From the NCBI RefSeq assembly GCF_015159595.1, contig NZ_CP063304.1, positions 682,001-746,000 of the forward strand: 64,000 bases of DNA. The letters are read 5' to 3'. The notes beneath the pieces are model-generated. The model was not told the DNA's origin. It made no database searches and saw only the letters and a program-made list of their open reading frames with translations. The number at the start of each line of letters is the position of its first letter. Positions within the stretch are counted from its first letter, which is position 1. Below are positions 26,635 through 35,678 of this stretch, piece after piece. The translations under genes were made by a program, and so were the position numbers. Origin of the DNA: Blautia liquoris (GTDB taxonomy: Bacteria; Bacillota; Clostridia; Lachnospirales; Lachnospiraceae).

Positions 26635-27184
26635 GAACAAAGCATTCTTCCCTATGTTTATCGATCTTACGGATAAGAGAATTCTGGTGATTGGAGCCGG
26701 TAAGATTGCTGTACGCAGGATCAGGACATTACTTTTGTTCACGGAGCAAGTAGAGGTGACGGCTCGAAAATTTCTGCCGGAAATACAGGAACTTGCTGCG
26801 AAAGGGAAGGTTAAAGTTGTCGAAAGCACATTCGGTGAAGAACTTATGGACGGGGTCTTTATGGTTCTGGCTTGTACGGATGACAAAAGGCTTAACAGTC
26901 AGATCTGTGCCACTGCAAAGAAAAGAAATATCCTTTCCAATAACTGCAGTGATCAGACGGAGTGCGATTTTTTCTTTCCGTCTGTAATTAAGAAAGACGA
27001 GTTGGTTATCGGCATCAATGCCGGCGGAACAGATCATAAAAAAGTAAAAGAAGTAAGAAGGAAGATAGAGAGGATCACGGGATATAATGAAGCAGATTAC
27101 AATCGGCACCAGAAAGAGTACACTGGCACTGATACAAAGCGAGATGGTAAAAAAGTACATAGAGGATCACAATCCGGAAGTTGA
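26627..27184 (+). CDS. Precorrin-2 dehydrogenase (short siroheme-synthase type), extended 3' end
   Basis: Oxidises precorrin-2 to sirohydrochlorin, the substrate for both CbiK cobalt insertion and siroheme formation. Rossmann motif VIGAGKIAVRR is near residue 20; NNCSDQTECDFFFPSV is near 106. The start at 26627 overlaps the hemA stop and has GGAG. The conserved part ends near residue 150 (VKEVRRKIERI). A further 30 or so unfamiliar residues run 98 bp into hemC. In another frame a TAATG stop/start sits exactly at the hemC start, hinting at a frameshifted tail. No clear ferrochelatase domain is present. Confidence 0.87.
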   Translation: MSENKAFFPMFIDLTDKRILVIGAGKIAVRRIRTLLLFTEQVEVTARKFLPEIQELAAKGKVKVVESTFGEELMDGVFMVLACTDDKRLNSQICATAKKRNILSNNCSDQTECDFFFPSVIKKDELVIGINAGGTDHKKVKEVRRKIERITGYNEADYNRHQKEYTGTDTKRDGKKVHRGSQSGS

Positions 27185-27965
27185 AGTGAGACTTCTGAAG
27201 ATGAAGACAACCGGAGACAAGATATTGGATCGCCGCCTGGACCAGGTGGGCGGAAAAGGTCTCTTTGTAAAGGAACTGGATAAGGCACTTCTCGATTCGA
27301 GAAGCGATCTGTCCGTACATAGTCTGAAAGATCTGCCCATGGAGGTATCCGATAAACTTCCTGTTCTTGCCTATTCAAAGAGAGCGGATCCAAGAGATGC
27401 CCTGGTTCTTCCGATAGGGGCGTCAGAGCTGGATTTGTCGAAGCCGATTGGAACCTCAAGCAGACGACGCATTGTACAGCTTGCAGTGCTCTATCCCGAA
27501 GCGAGATTCGAGAGTGTCCGGGGAAATGTTCAGACGAGACTGAACAAGTTGGATGCCGGAGAATATGGCGGTCTGGTACTGGCGGCGGCGGGTCTTAAAA
27601 GACTGGGGCTCGACAATAGGATTAGCCGATACTATGAACCGGAGGAGATTCTTCCGGCAGCGGGGCAGGGAATTCTTGCGGTACAGGGAAGGGCTGGTGA
27701 ATGTTACGACTATCTGAAGGGGTTTGCCGATGAAGCAGGTACCTTCGCGGCACAAAGTGAGCGAAGCTTTGTACGGGAATTAGATGGGGGTTGTTCTTCC
27801 CCAATTGCTGCATTTGCAAGGGTCAGAGATAGTCAGATCTATCTGACAGGTCTGTACTGCGATGAGGAGATGAAAGATGTAAGGAAAGGCGAGATCAGCG
27901 GACCGGCAGATATGGCCTGTGAACTTGGGATCCGTCTAGCGAAGAGATTGAGAGAAGAGGTGTGA
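27087..27965 (+). CDS. hemC: Hydroxymethylbilane synthase (porphobilinogen deaminase)
   Basis: Polymerises four porphobilinogens. GTRKSTLALIQ is at the start, VHSLKDLP at residues 77-84, and Cys236 in LDGGCSSPI anchors the dipyrromethane cofactor. 292 residues, slightly short but complete. Its first 98 bp lie inside the preceding frame. cobA-hemD begins 1 bp after its stop. Confidence 0.95.
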   Translation: MKQITIGTRKSTLALIQSEMVKKYIEDHNPEVEVRLLKMKTTGDKILDRRLDQVGGKGLFVKELDKALLDSRSDLSVHSLKDLPMEVSDKLPVLAYSKRADPRDALVLPIGASELDLSKPIGTSSRRRIVQLAVLYPEARFESVRGNVQTRLNKLDAGEYGGLVLAAAGLKRLGLDNRISRYYEPEEILPAAGQGILAVQGRAGECYDYLKGFADEAGTFAAQSERSFVRELDGGCSSPIAAFARVRDSQIYLTGLYCDEEMKDVRKGEISGPADMACELGIRLAKRLREEV

Positions 27966-27966
27966 T

Positions 27967-29487
27967 ATGAGCGAGGGAAAAGTATGGCTGGTAGGTGCAG
28001 GTCCCGGAGATGCGGGACTTCTCACTAAAAAGGCAGAAAGTGTGTTGAAAGGTGCGGATGTTGTCGTATACGACCGGCTAGTCGGTGACGGGATACTTAC
28101 GATGATTCCAGAGAGTGCTAGGATGATCGACGTGGGGAAAAATGCCGGCCATCACACGAAACAGCAGGAGGAAATCAATCAGATTCTCCTTTTGGAAGCA
28201 CAGAAGGGTAATCTGGTTGTAAGGCTGAAGGGAGGAGATCCTTTTCTCTTTGGAAGAGGCGGTGAGGAGCTTGAACTTCTGATTGAACATGGCATCCCCT
28301 TTGAGATTATCCCCGGAGTGCCTTCTCCGATCGCGGTGCCTGCCTATAACGGGATACCAGTGACACACAGAGATTACTGTTCTTCGGTGCATTTCATTAC
28401 AGGTCACAAAAAGGCTGGTGAAGAATACGATATTGATTTTGATGCTCTGGTAAGAACAAAGGGGACGCTGGTGTTCCTGATGGGTCTTGGCGCACTCGAT
28501 GACATCTGCAGGGGACTTCTGGATGCGAAGATAGATCCCGGTATGCCTGCATCTGTCCTGCAGCAGGGGACCACAGCCGGACAAAAAAGAGTTGTGGCCA
28601 CAGTTTCCACACTTTCGGATGCAGTCAGACGAGAGAAAATTGAGACACCGGCCCTGATCGTGGTCGGAAAAGTGTGCGAACTTTCAAAAAAGTTTGAATG
28701 GTATGAGAAACTTCCGCTGTCAGGGTGCAAAGTGGTAATCACCCGCCCGGGAGGAAAAAATTCAAGGTCAGCGGAAAAGCTGAGACGTCAGGGAGCAGAA
28801 GTTCTCGAACTTCCGGCGATCCGGACCGAAGTGATCCCAGACAATCAAAGACTTTTGCAATGTATTCAAAATGTGAAAAGTTATCAGTGGATTGCTTTTA
28901 CAAGTACCACTGGGGTGCGTATTTTCTTTGAAGCAATGGCAAAAGAGCACTGTGATATCAGGAATCTGATGCAATGTCGGTTTGCAGCCGTTGGAAGAGC
29001 CACTAAGAAGGCGCTTGCACAGTGCGGATTTTTTGCCGATTTGGTTCCGGAGGGTTCTGACGGTGCCTCTCTTGGAGAAGAACTTGCGAAAGTCTGTGGA
29101 CCATATGATAAGATTCTTCTTCCGAGAGCAGAGGCCGGAGGTCATGAGATTCTCGATGAGATTGGGAAGAGAAAAGATCTTGTCGTGGATGATGTTTCGA
29201 TTTATACCACAACATACAAAAGATCAGGCTATCTGGATGAACGAAGACTCTTCGAGACGGGGAAGATTGACTGTGCGGTCTTCACCAGTGCCTCCACGGT
29301 AAAAGGATTTGTGGAAGCGACGCAAGGGTTAGATTATACTCTTGTGACCGCTGCCTGTATCGGAAAACAGACGAAAGCGGCCGCAGACGCCTGTGGTATG
29401 AAAACCTTTATGTCTGACAAGGCTACTATGGACAGCCTTGTCGATTTGGTGATAGAATTAAAAAAGAACAATCAGAAAGGAAGTTAA
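27967..29487 (+). CDS. cobA-hemD: Fused uroporphyrinogen-III C-methyltransferase and uroporphyrinogen-III synthase
   Basis: 506 residues. Residues 1-248 are the SAM-dependent methylase CobA/SUMT (VGAGPGDAGLLT 9-20, VGKNAGHH 56-63, RLKGGDPFLFGRGGEE 86-101, IPVTHRDY). Residues 252-506 are HemD, which closes hydroxymethylbilane to uroporphyrinogen III. The gene thus joins two successive steps and commits the pathway to precorrin-2. This fusion is well known in Clostridia and lactic bacteria. Without hemE nearby, the pathway here points to B12 and siroheme. Confidence 0.95.
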   Translation: MSEGKVWLVGAGPGDAGLLTKKAESVLKGADVVVYDRLVGDGILTMIPESARMIDVGKNAGHHTKQQEEINQILLLEAQKGNLVVRLKGGDPFLFGRGGEELELLIEHGIPFEIIPGVPSPIAVPAYNGIPVTHRDYCSSVHFITGHKKAGEEYDIDFDALVRTKGTLVFLMGLGALDDICRGLLDAKIDPGMPASVLQQGTTAGQKRVVATVSTLSDAVRREKIETPALIVVGKVCELSKKFEWYEKLPLSGCKVVITRPGGKNSRSAEKLRRQGAEVLELPAIRTEVIPDNQRLLQCIQNVKSYQWIAFTSTTGVRIFFEAMAKEHCDIRNLMQCRFAAVGRATKKALAQCGFFADLVPEGSDGASLGEELAKVCGPYDKILLPRAEAGGHEILDEIGKRKDLVVDDVSIYTTTYKRSGYLDERRLFETGKIDCAVFTSASTVKGFVEATQGLDYTLVTAACIGKQTKAAADACGMKTFMSDKATMDSLVDLVIELKKNNQKGS

Positions 29488-29494
29488 CAGGATT

Positions 29495-30478
29495 ATGGAT
29501 CAGAACTTAAGACCACGCCGTCTGCGTGGAGGAAATACGATCCGAAAGATGGTAAGAGAGACAAGGATGGACAAGTCTTCACTGATCTATCCGATGTTTG
29601 TCATGGACGGAATGAATATCAAGGAGGAGATTTCCTCTATGCCTGGCCAGTACCGCTATAGTGTCGACCGAATGTCCGCTCAGCTGGAACTTTTGCAGCA
29701 GGCTGGAGTATCAAGTGTGATGCTGTTTGGAATTCCAGATGAAAAAGACGAAGTCGGGAGCCAGGCATATGCCCGGAATGGAATTGTACAGAGAGCACTT
29801 CGTGAAGGAAGACGTCTTTTTCCGGATATGTACTTTATCACGGATGTATGTATGTGTGAATATACCTCACACGGTCACTGTGGGATCTTACATGGAAATG
29901 ATGTCGACAATGATGAGACACTGAAATATTTAAGTGAGATTGCGCTGTCTCACGTCGAGGCGGGAGCAGATATGGTGGCACCGTCTGATATGATGGATGG
30001 GCGTGTTCTGGCGATCCGTCATAAGCTGGATAAAAATGGTCATAAAGACACGCCGATTATGTCTTATGCGGTGAAATATGCGTCAGCGTTTTACGGACCG
30101 TTCCGCGATGCGGCCGATTCAGCTCCGTCGTTCGGAGACCGAAAAAGTTATCAGATGGACTTCCACAACAGCCGTGAGGGAATTAAAGAGGCACTCTTGG
30201 ATGTAGGTGAAGGTGCCGATATTATCATGGTAAAGCCCGCCCTTTCCTACATGGATATGATCAACAAAGTGAAAGAACAGGTCAATGTTCCTGTAGCTGC
30301 ATACAGCGTCAGTGGGGAATATGCGATGGTGAAGGCTGCAGCTAAAAATGGCTGGATCGATGAGGAGAGAATTATGTGTGAGATGGCAGTATCCACTTAT
30401 CGGGCGGGGGCACAGATCTATCTCACCTACTATGCGAGGGAACTGGCAAAATGCATGGATGATGGTATCATCGGATAG
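29495..30478 (+). CDS. hemB: Porphobilinogen synthase (delta-aminolevulinate dehydratase)
   Basis: Joins two aminolevulinate molecules. The Cys-rich zinc motif CMCEYTSHGHC near residue 120 marks the zinc-dependent type; Schiff-base lysines fall in YAVKYASAFYGPFR and IMVKPALSYMD. APSDMMDGRV is the family signature. 327 residues. Ends 10 bp before hemL. Confidence 0.96.
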   Translation: MDQNLRPRRLRGGNTIRKMVRETRMDKSSLIYPMFVMDGMNIKEEISSMPGQYRYSVDRMSAQLELLQQAGVSSVMLFGIPDEKDEVGSQAYARNGIVQRALREGRRLFPDMYFITDVCMCEYTSHGHCGILHGNDVDNDETLKYLSEIALSHVEAGADMVAPSDMMDGRVLAIRHKLDKNGHKDTPIMSYAVKYASAFYGPFRDAADSAPSFGDRKSYQMDFHNSREGIKEALLDVGEGADIIMVKPALSYMDMINKVKEQVNVPVAAYSVSGEYAMVKAAAKNGWIDEERIMCEMAVSTYRAGAQIYLTYYARELAKCMDDGIIG

Positions 30479-30488
30479 GAGGTTTGAC

Positions 30489-31781
30489 ATGAAGACACAT
30501 TCAGAACGTTTGTTTGACGAGGCGGTAAGATATATTCCCGGAGGGGTAAACTCGCCGGTTCGGGCCTACCAGGCTGTCGGCATGACGCCCAGATTCATGC
30601 AAGGAGCTACAGGGCCTTATATCTTTGATGTGGATGGAAATAAATATATCGATTATATTTGCTCCTGGGGTCCCATGATCCTGGGACACAACGATCCGGA
30701 AGTGTTAAAAAGTGTCGTGGAGGCTTGTGAATATGGTTTGAGTCTCGGCACTGCCACTGAGATTGAAGTGTGTATTGCAAAGTTTATCTGTACGAAAATA
30801 CCGCATGTCGAGATGATTCGTATGGTAAATTCCGGCACGGAGGCAGTGATGAGCGCTGTTCGTGTTGCAAGAGGATTTACCGGAAGAGACAAAATTATTA
30901 AATTTGCCGGCTGCTATCACGGTCACAGCGATGCAATGCTGGTCAGTGCGGGGTCCGGAGTCATGACTTCAGGCGTTCCCGACAGTCTGGGCGTGACAAA
31001 AGGGGCGACAAAAGACACACTGACAGCGTGCTATAATGATTTGGAGAGCGTCAAAGAGCTGTTGGATGCGAATAAAGATCGGGTAGCAGCCATAATTGTG
31101 GAGCCGGTAGCCGCGAATATGGGTGTGGTTCTGCCAAAACCTGGATTTTTGGAAGGACTTCGGAAACTTTGTGATGAGACAGGTTCCCTTTTGATCTTCG
31201 ATGAGGTGATCACGGGGTTTCGTCTCTCCTTTGGCGGGGCTGCAGAGTATTTTGGAGTACGCCCAGATCTTGTCACCTATGGGAAAATCATCGGCGGAGG
31301 AATGCCGGTAGGGGCATATGGTGGAAGGCGGGATGTCATGAGTTTCGTATCTCCGGCAGGAGACGTTTATCAGGCAGGAACTTTGAGCGGCAATCCAATA
31401 GCGATGGCTGCAGGAATGACACAGCTGCAGATCCTTTATAATCACAAGGATAAATATAAGGAGCTAGATCGCCTCGGTGTGAAACTTTACGGTGGAATGG
31501 AAGAACTTTGCCATCAGTATGATCTTGAAGCACACGTAAACTATATTGGATCTCTGGGAAGTTTATTCTTCACACAAGAAGAAGTCATTGACTACGATTT
31601 GGCGAAAACAGCAGATACAAAAGAATTTGCAAGATACTTTGCCTTCATGCTGGAACAGGGGATTCATCTTGCTCCCTCACAGTTTGAGGCGATGTTCCTG
31701 TCCTGCATGCATACCGATGCGATTATTGATGAGACATTAAATATATTCGAGAGATACCTGAACGATACAAAGATTGTTTAA
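30489..31781 (+). CDS. hemL: Glutamate-1-semialdehyde 2,1-aminomutase
   Basis: PLP enzyme converting glutamate-1-semialdehyde to 5-aminolevulinate. Start 30489 follows AGGAGGTTTGAC; the longer frame to 30348 is not needed. IPGGVNSPVRA is near residue 20, SGTEAVMSAVR near 120, and the PLP Lys in TYGKIIGGGMPVGAYGG near 265. 430 residues, normal. Confidence 0.96.
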   Translation: MKTHSERLFDEAVRYIPGGVNSPVRAYQAVGMTPRFMQGATGPYIFDVDGNKYIDYICSWGPMILGHNDPEVLKSVVEACEYGLSLGTATEIEVCIAKFICTKIPHVEMIRMVNSGTEAVMSAVRVARGFTGRDKIIKFAGCYHGHSDAMLVSAGSGVMTSGVPDSLGVTKGATKDTLTACYNDLESVKELLDANKDRVAAIIVEPVAANMGVVLPKPGFLEGLRKLCDETGSLLIFDEVITGFRLSFGGAAEYFGVRPDLVTYGKIIGGGMPVGAYGGRRDVMSFVSPAGDVYQAGTLSGNPIAMAAGMTQLQILYNHKDKYKELDRLGVKLYGGMEELCHQYDLEAHVNYIGSLGSLFFTQEEVIDYDLAKTADTKEFARYFAFMLEQGIHLAPSQFEAMFLSCMHTDAIIDETLNIFERYLNDTKIV

Positions 31782-31838
31782 GTGCTTTGCATAGAGCATA
31801 ACTTTCGACTTAAACAAACATAAGAATGGAGAAGAGAG

Positions 31839-32723
31839 ATGGCCGCTTTAACTATTAGTGCTAAAGAAGAAAAACGTCTGAAAGGACTTGGATTATTAAA
31901 CAATAAAGGAACAGACAATTTTTCGGCAAGGATTATAACGATAAATGGAAAAATTACAGCAGAACAGATGAGAGGAATCAGTGAGGCGGCAGAAAAATAC
32001 GGAAATGGTATGGTGACATTTACAACAAGGCTCTCGATCGAAGTACAGGGAATTCCTTATGATAAGCTAGATGAGTTTCAAAAAGATATAGCGAACTACG
32101 GTCTGAAGATCGGAGGCACCGGTTCAAAGATCAGGCCGGTTACCAGCTGCAAAGGAACCGTCTGCCACTACGGACTGATTGATACATTCGCACTGTCAGA
32201 GGAAATTCATCACAGGTTTTTTGAAGGTTACGGAGATGTCAGACTTCCCCATAAATTTAAGATTGCGGTTGGCGGGTGCCCGAACAACTGTGTAAAACCT
32301 AATCTGAATGATGTCGGCATTATCGGACAGATGGTACCGGTTTATGAAGAGGATCTGTGCAAGGGCTGCAAAAAATGTAAAGTCGAAGACGTATGTCCGG
32401 TCAATGCACCGAAAGTAGTGAACGGCAAGATGCAAATTGACGAGAATATCTGCATTCACTGTGGACGCTGCGTAGGTAACTGTCGTTTTGACGCAATTAA
32501 GACTGGAAATCAGGGATATAAGATCTACATAGGAGGCCGATGGGGTAAGCAGATCTCAATCGGGCGTGAACTGGACAAAGTGTTCTTTGACAAAGAAGAG
32601 GCATTAGATGCGATTGAAAAGACGATTCTTCTCTACAAGGAACAAGGTAAAACGGGAGAGCGTTTTTCACAGACGATTGAAAGACTCGGATTTGACACTG
32701 TTCAAAAACAGATCATTTCCTAG
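31839..32723 (+). CDS. Siroheme [4Fe-4S] sulfite/nitrite reductase-like protein with ferredoxin domain
   Basis: 294 residues. The N-terminal part (1-100) resembles the nitrite/sulfite reductase ferredoxin-like half. Cys104/Cys109 (CX4C) and Cys147/Cys151 (GGCPNNC, CX3C) would hold the siroheme-linked cluster. A 2x[4Fe-4S] ferredoxin insert follows (Cys174, 177, 180, 186 and Cys205, 208, 211, 215). The size and compact layout match small anaerobic sulfite-reductase-like proteins rather than the large assimilatory enzymes. Its place after the siroheme-precursor genes supports siroheme use. The physiological substrate is unknown. Confidence 0.85.
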   Translation: MAALTISAKEEKRLKGLGLLNNKGTDNFSARIITINGKITAEQMRGISEAAEKYGNGMVTFTTRLSIEVQGIPYDKLDEFQKDIANYGLKIGGTGSKIRPVTSCKGTVCHYGLIDTFALSEEIHHRFFEGYGDVRLPHKFKIAVGGCPNNCVKPNLNDVGIIGQMVPVYEEDLCKGCKKCKVEDVCPVNAPKVVNGKMQIDENICIHCGRCVGNCRFDAIKTGNQGYKIYIGGRWGKQISIGRELDKVFFDKEEALDAIEKTILLYKEQGKTGERFSQTIERLGFDTVQKQIIS

Positions 32724-32756
32724 ATCTTGGCAATAATCATGCAGAAAGGATATTTT

Positions 32757-33722
32757 ATGGAAGAAAAAGCAAAATTTCGCTTTGCCGTCATGGGAGCTGG
32801 CCACATATCCCATAAATTTTGTGATGCAGTAAGTCTGATCGATGAATGTGAAATCACAGCGATCGCCAGCAGAGATCTGAAGAAAGCCCGCAAGGTAGCA
32901 CATAAGTATGGTATTGCAGCGGCTTATGACAGTTACGAACAGATGTTGATTGATGAAAAGCCGGATGCAGTCTATATTTCAGTTACCACGAATGCTCACT
33001 ATGACCTTGCAATGCTCTGCATGGCTCATGACACACCGATCCTCTGTGAAAAAGCGATGTTTCGAAGTGCATGTGAGGCCGAGGACGTGTTTCGCCATTC
33101 CAAAGAGCAAGGTATCTTCGCGATGGAGGCGATGTGGAGTCTTTTTCTGCCAAATATCCGTCAGGCAAGACAATGGATTGAAGAAGGGAAAATCGGAGAT
33201 ATCACCCTTGGAAGATTCGATATCGGATTTCAGGCGGAGAAAAACCCAAAGAACCGCTTTTACAATCCAGACCTTGGAGGCGGTGCATGCTATGATATTC
33301 TGGTCTATGCCTATGATATTTTGACCTGGCTGATTGGACAGCCGGTACAGGGGACATCCGTTCAGGCAGTGTATACGAATGACGGAGTGGACAAGACAGA
33401 TATTGTCCAGCTGGAGTTTCCAGATTGTATGGGCGTGCTGACTGCGACCTTCGAAGCAAATCTCGGCGATCAGGAACAAGCTGTCGTCTATGGCAGCAGA
33501 GGTAAAATTGTGATTCCCCATGCACATCACGGGAAGGAATGTTGTCTTTATGTGGAAGGTGAAGAGCCAGTAACATGGAAAGATGACAAGACAATCAATG
33601 GATTCGTATATGAGATACAAGAAGTGATGAGCTGTATCGAAAGAGGGGAGATTGAGAGCAGCACCGTACCACATGAGATGACTATGAGGACGTCGCTTCT
33701 CTTTGATAAAATATATGAATAG
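32757..33722 (+). CDS. Gfo/Idh/MocA-family oxidoreductase
   Basis: NAD(P)-dependent dehydrogenase, probably acting on a sugar or related polyol. Rossmann segment AVMGAGHISHKF is near residue 9, and the family EKP-type motif reads EKAM near residue 95. The C-terminal half has the DLGGGACYDILVYAYDI stretch of dihydrodiol-dehydrogenase-like members. Start 32757 follows AAAGGATATTTT. 321 residues. The substrate cannot be told from neighbours. Confidence 0.85.
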   Translation: MEEKAKFRFAVMGAGHISHKFCDAVSLIDECEITAIASRDLKKARKVAHKYGIAAAYDSYEQMLIDEKPDAVYISVTTNAHYDLAMLCMAHDTPILCEKAMFRSACEAEDVFRHSKEQGIFAMEAMWSLFLPNIRQARQWIEEGKIGDITLGRFDIGFQAEKNPKNRFYNPDLGGGACYDILVYAYDILTWLIGQPVQGTSVQAVYTNDGVDKTDIVQLEFPDCMGVLTATFEANLGDQEQAVVYGSRGKIVIPHAHHGKECCLYVEGEEPVTWKDDKTINGFVYEIQEVMSCIERGEIESSTVPHEMTMRTSLLFDKIYE

Positions 33723-33800
33723 GTTTTCGAGAAAAAAGCGTTGCCACAAGATAGGAATGGTCAGCGGCAAAGTCTTAATTAACAGCTTAAACATTGTGAG

Positions 33801-33829
33801 TTGTTTTATTTAACTATTGGTGATATACT
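33801..33829 (+). promoter_or_regulatory. Sigma-A-type promoter for rplY/ctc
   Basis: TTGTTT (33801-33806), 17-bp spacer, TATACT (33824-33829), followed by a leader of about 75 nt before the GTG start at 33911. Confidence 0.65.
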
Positions 33830-33910
33830 TACAAAGACACAAACGACATATCGGGCTTGTATCATATAATAAGCCGCGAACCACTCAGTTATTTTGGAGG
33901 AAAAGATAAA

Positions 33911-34516
33911 GTGAATACTTTAAAAACTGAAAAAAGAAACATGGAAGTCAAAGCTAAAAGACTTAGACGTGAAGGATTTGTAACAGGAAATATCATTGGC
34001 AAGGAAATCGATGGATCCATACCGGTACAGATTCCGCAGCTGGATGCAGAGAAACTGATCAAGTCCGGTGGTAAAGGAAGTCAGGTAAAACTGGATGTTG
34101 ATGGACAGATATATAATACTCTGATTAAAGATGTTGATTATAATGCCTTAAGACATCAGATCTATGAAATTGATTTTCAGGCATTGGTTGCAGGTGAAAA
34201 AGTTAATTCCGTTGCAGAGATCATACTGCTCAATCAGGATATGATCAATACAGGTGTTCTTGAGAGACCGACTACGGAAATCGCTTACCGTGCAGTTCCA
34301 GATGCATTGGTTGAAAAGGTGGAGGTTGATGCCGGTCGTCTGAAGCTCGGCGACAACATTTTGGTGAAAGACCTTGAAATTGCATCCAATAAGGATATTG
34401 AAATTCTTACAGATCTTGATGCAGTTGTTGCAACTGTTTCTGCAGTAAAAGAAGAGCCAACTCCCGAAACGGATGAAGACGCAGCAGTAGATACAGAAGC
34501 TGCTCCGGAAGCATAA
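33911..34516 (+). CDS. rplY: Ribosomal protein L25 / general stress protein Ctc
   Basis: Binds 5S rRNA. Long CTC-type form of about 201 residues: an N-terminal L25 domain (LKTEKRN to about 95), then the C-terminal TL5 domain and an acidic tail rich in Glu, Ala and Asp. The start is GTG at 33911 with GGAGG about ten bases upstream; the frame is open upstream, but MYHIISRE has no ribosome site. Monocistronic between its own promoter and terminator. Confidence 0.92.
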   Translation: MNTLKTEKRNMEVKAKRLRREGFVTGNIIGKEIDGSIPVQIPQLDAEKLIKSGGKGSQVKLDVDGQIYNTLIKDVDYNALRHQIYEIDFQALVAGEKVNSVAEIILLNQDMINTGVLERPTTEIAYRAVPDALVEKVEVDAGRLKLGDNILVKDLEIASNKDIEILTDLDAVVATVSAVKEEPTPETDEDAAVDTEAAPEA

Positions 34517-34530
34517 TTAGAATCTTCTTA

Positions 34531-34567
34531 AAATAGAGTCAGGCGTTTTTGCCTGGCTCTATTTTTG
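34531..34567 (+). terminator. Intrinsic terminator after rplY
   Basis: AATAGAGTCAGGC and GCCTGGCTCTATT pair around a T-rich loop and run into a T tract. Confidence 0.88.
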
Positions 34568-34655
34568 ACTTATTGGAGAAAGATGGTGGTAAAGGAATAG
34601 AGGGCAAATAAGTCATCTATACATATTTTAGATTAATAGGAGGAAGTCAGTAGTT

Positions 34656-35678
34656 ATGGGAAGAAATTTAACTGAATTACATCCACGCCTGCAAGAAAAG
34701 GTTGCGCAGCTACAGATACTGTGTGCAAAGGAAAACCTATTGCTTGGCATCGGCGAATGCTTTCGGACAGCTGCGGAGCAAAATGAATTATATGCTCAAG
34801 GCAGAACTAAAGCGGGTGCAATCATTACCAACGCACCGGGATCGAGTTACAGCTCACAACATCAATGGGGGATCGCGTTTGATTTTTTCAAAAATGTGCG
34901 CGGTCATGAGTACGATGACAATGCATTTTTTACCCGTGTTTCGCAATTGGGTAGGACAATTGGCCTGGCTTGGGGCGGAGACTGGCACAGCATCGTGGAT
35001 AAACCGCATTTGTACCTCCCGGACTGGGGATCCAATACGGGTATCCTGAAAAGTACGTATGGAACCTTTGAGAGTTTCAAGAAAACCTGGAGGAAAGCAT
35101 CAATTACTCCGATTAAACCGGCTCAGCCAGTCGTGGAACCCCCCTGGAAAGCGACAGGAACTGCGACCTGTGGCGGAGATGGGGTCAGAGTGCGTATGAT
35201 TCCGAATGGCAATGTGATCTTACAGTTAAACAAGGGTCAGCGATTTGAGGTCAATGGAGAAACGTCTGGAAAATGGGTAAAAATTAAGGCGCAGAACACG
35301 ATCGGATGGATGCACAGCAATTACGTAAAATACGACAAACTTATCCTTAAAGAGGACGGCAAGTGGGGTGCAGATACGACCAGACGAGCACAGCAGATCT
35401 TTGGTTTGCCACAGGACGGCGTTATCAGTAACCAATTAAACTTCTATAAATCCATATGTCCCGGGATTTTATCCGCACAGTGGAGTAATGCAAAAAAGGG
35501 CGGATCACAGCTTGTACGTGCAATGCAGGCATGGTTAGGTATACCACAGGACGGATACATCGGACCGGTATTTATAAAGGCTTTGCAAGGAAAAATGGGC
35601 AAGCGTCAAGATGGCGTATTGTCCAATCCGAGTCAATGCATTACTGCTTTTCAGCATTGGTGCAATCAGCAGTCTTAA
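34656..35678 (+). CDS. Endolysin-like peptidoglycan hydrolase (M15 peptidase, SH3, wall-binding)
   Basis: 340 residues. Residues 1-125 form an M15 VanY/L-Ala-D-Glu-type zinc peptidase, with ligands His69 and Asp76 (SQHQWGIAFDF) and His118 (KPHLYL). Residues 165-225 look like a bacterial SH3 domain. Residues 230-340 hold two related wall-binding repeats with LPQDGVI and IPQDGYI. There is no signal peptide, as in phage endolysins. AGGAGG precedes ATG 34656. No holin or other phage gene is beside it, so it is either a domesticated phage lysin or a host enzyme released by lysis. Confidence 0.85.
   Translation: MGRNLTELHPRLQEKVAQLQILCAKENLLLGIGECFRTAAEQNELYAQGRTKAGAIITNAPGSSYSSQHQWGIAFDFFKNVRGHEYDDNAFFTRVSQLGRTIGLAWGGDWHSIVDKPHLYLPDWGSNTGILKSTYGTFESFKKTWRKASITPIKPAQPVVEPPWKATGTATCGGDGVRVRMIPNGNVILQLNKGQRFEVNGETSGKWVKIKAQNTIGWMHSNYVKYDKLILKEDGKWGADTTRRAQQIFGLPQDGVISNQLNFYKSICPGILSAQWSNAKKGGSQLVRAMQAWLGIPQDGYIGPVFIKALQGKMGKRQDGVLSNPSQCITAFQHWCNQQS

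Noticed and set aside
30348-30488. Longer hemL start at 30348
   Set aside because: It would overlap hemB by over 130 bp; ATG 30489 has AGGAGG and gives the family N terminus.
32979-33794. 271-codon minus-strand ORF over the oxidoreductase gene
   Set aside because: Shadow of the Gfo/Idh/MocA gene, with Cys/His/Arg-rich translation and no start signal.
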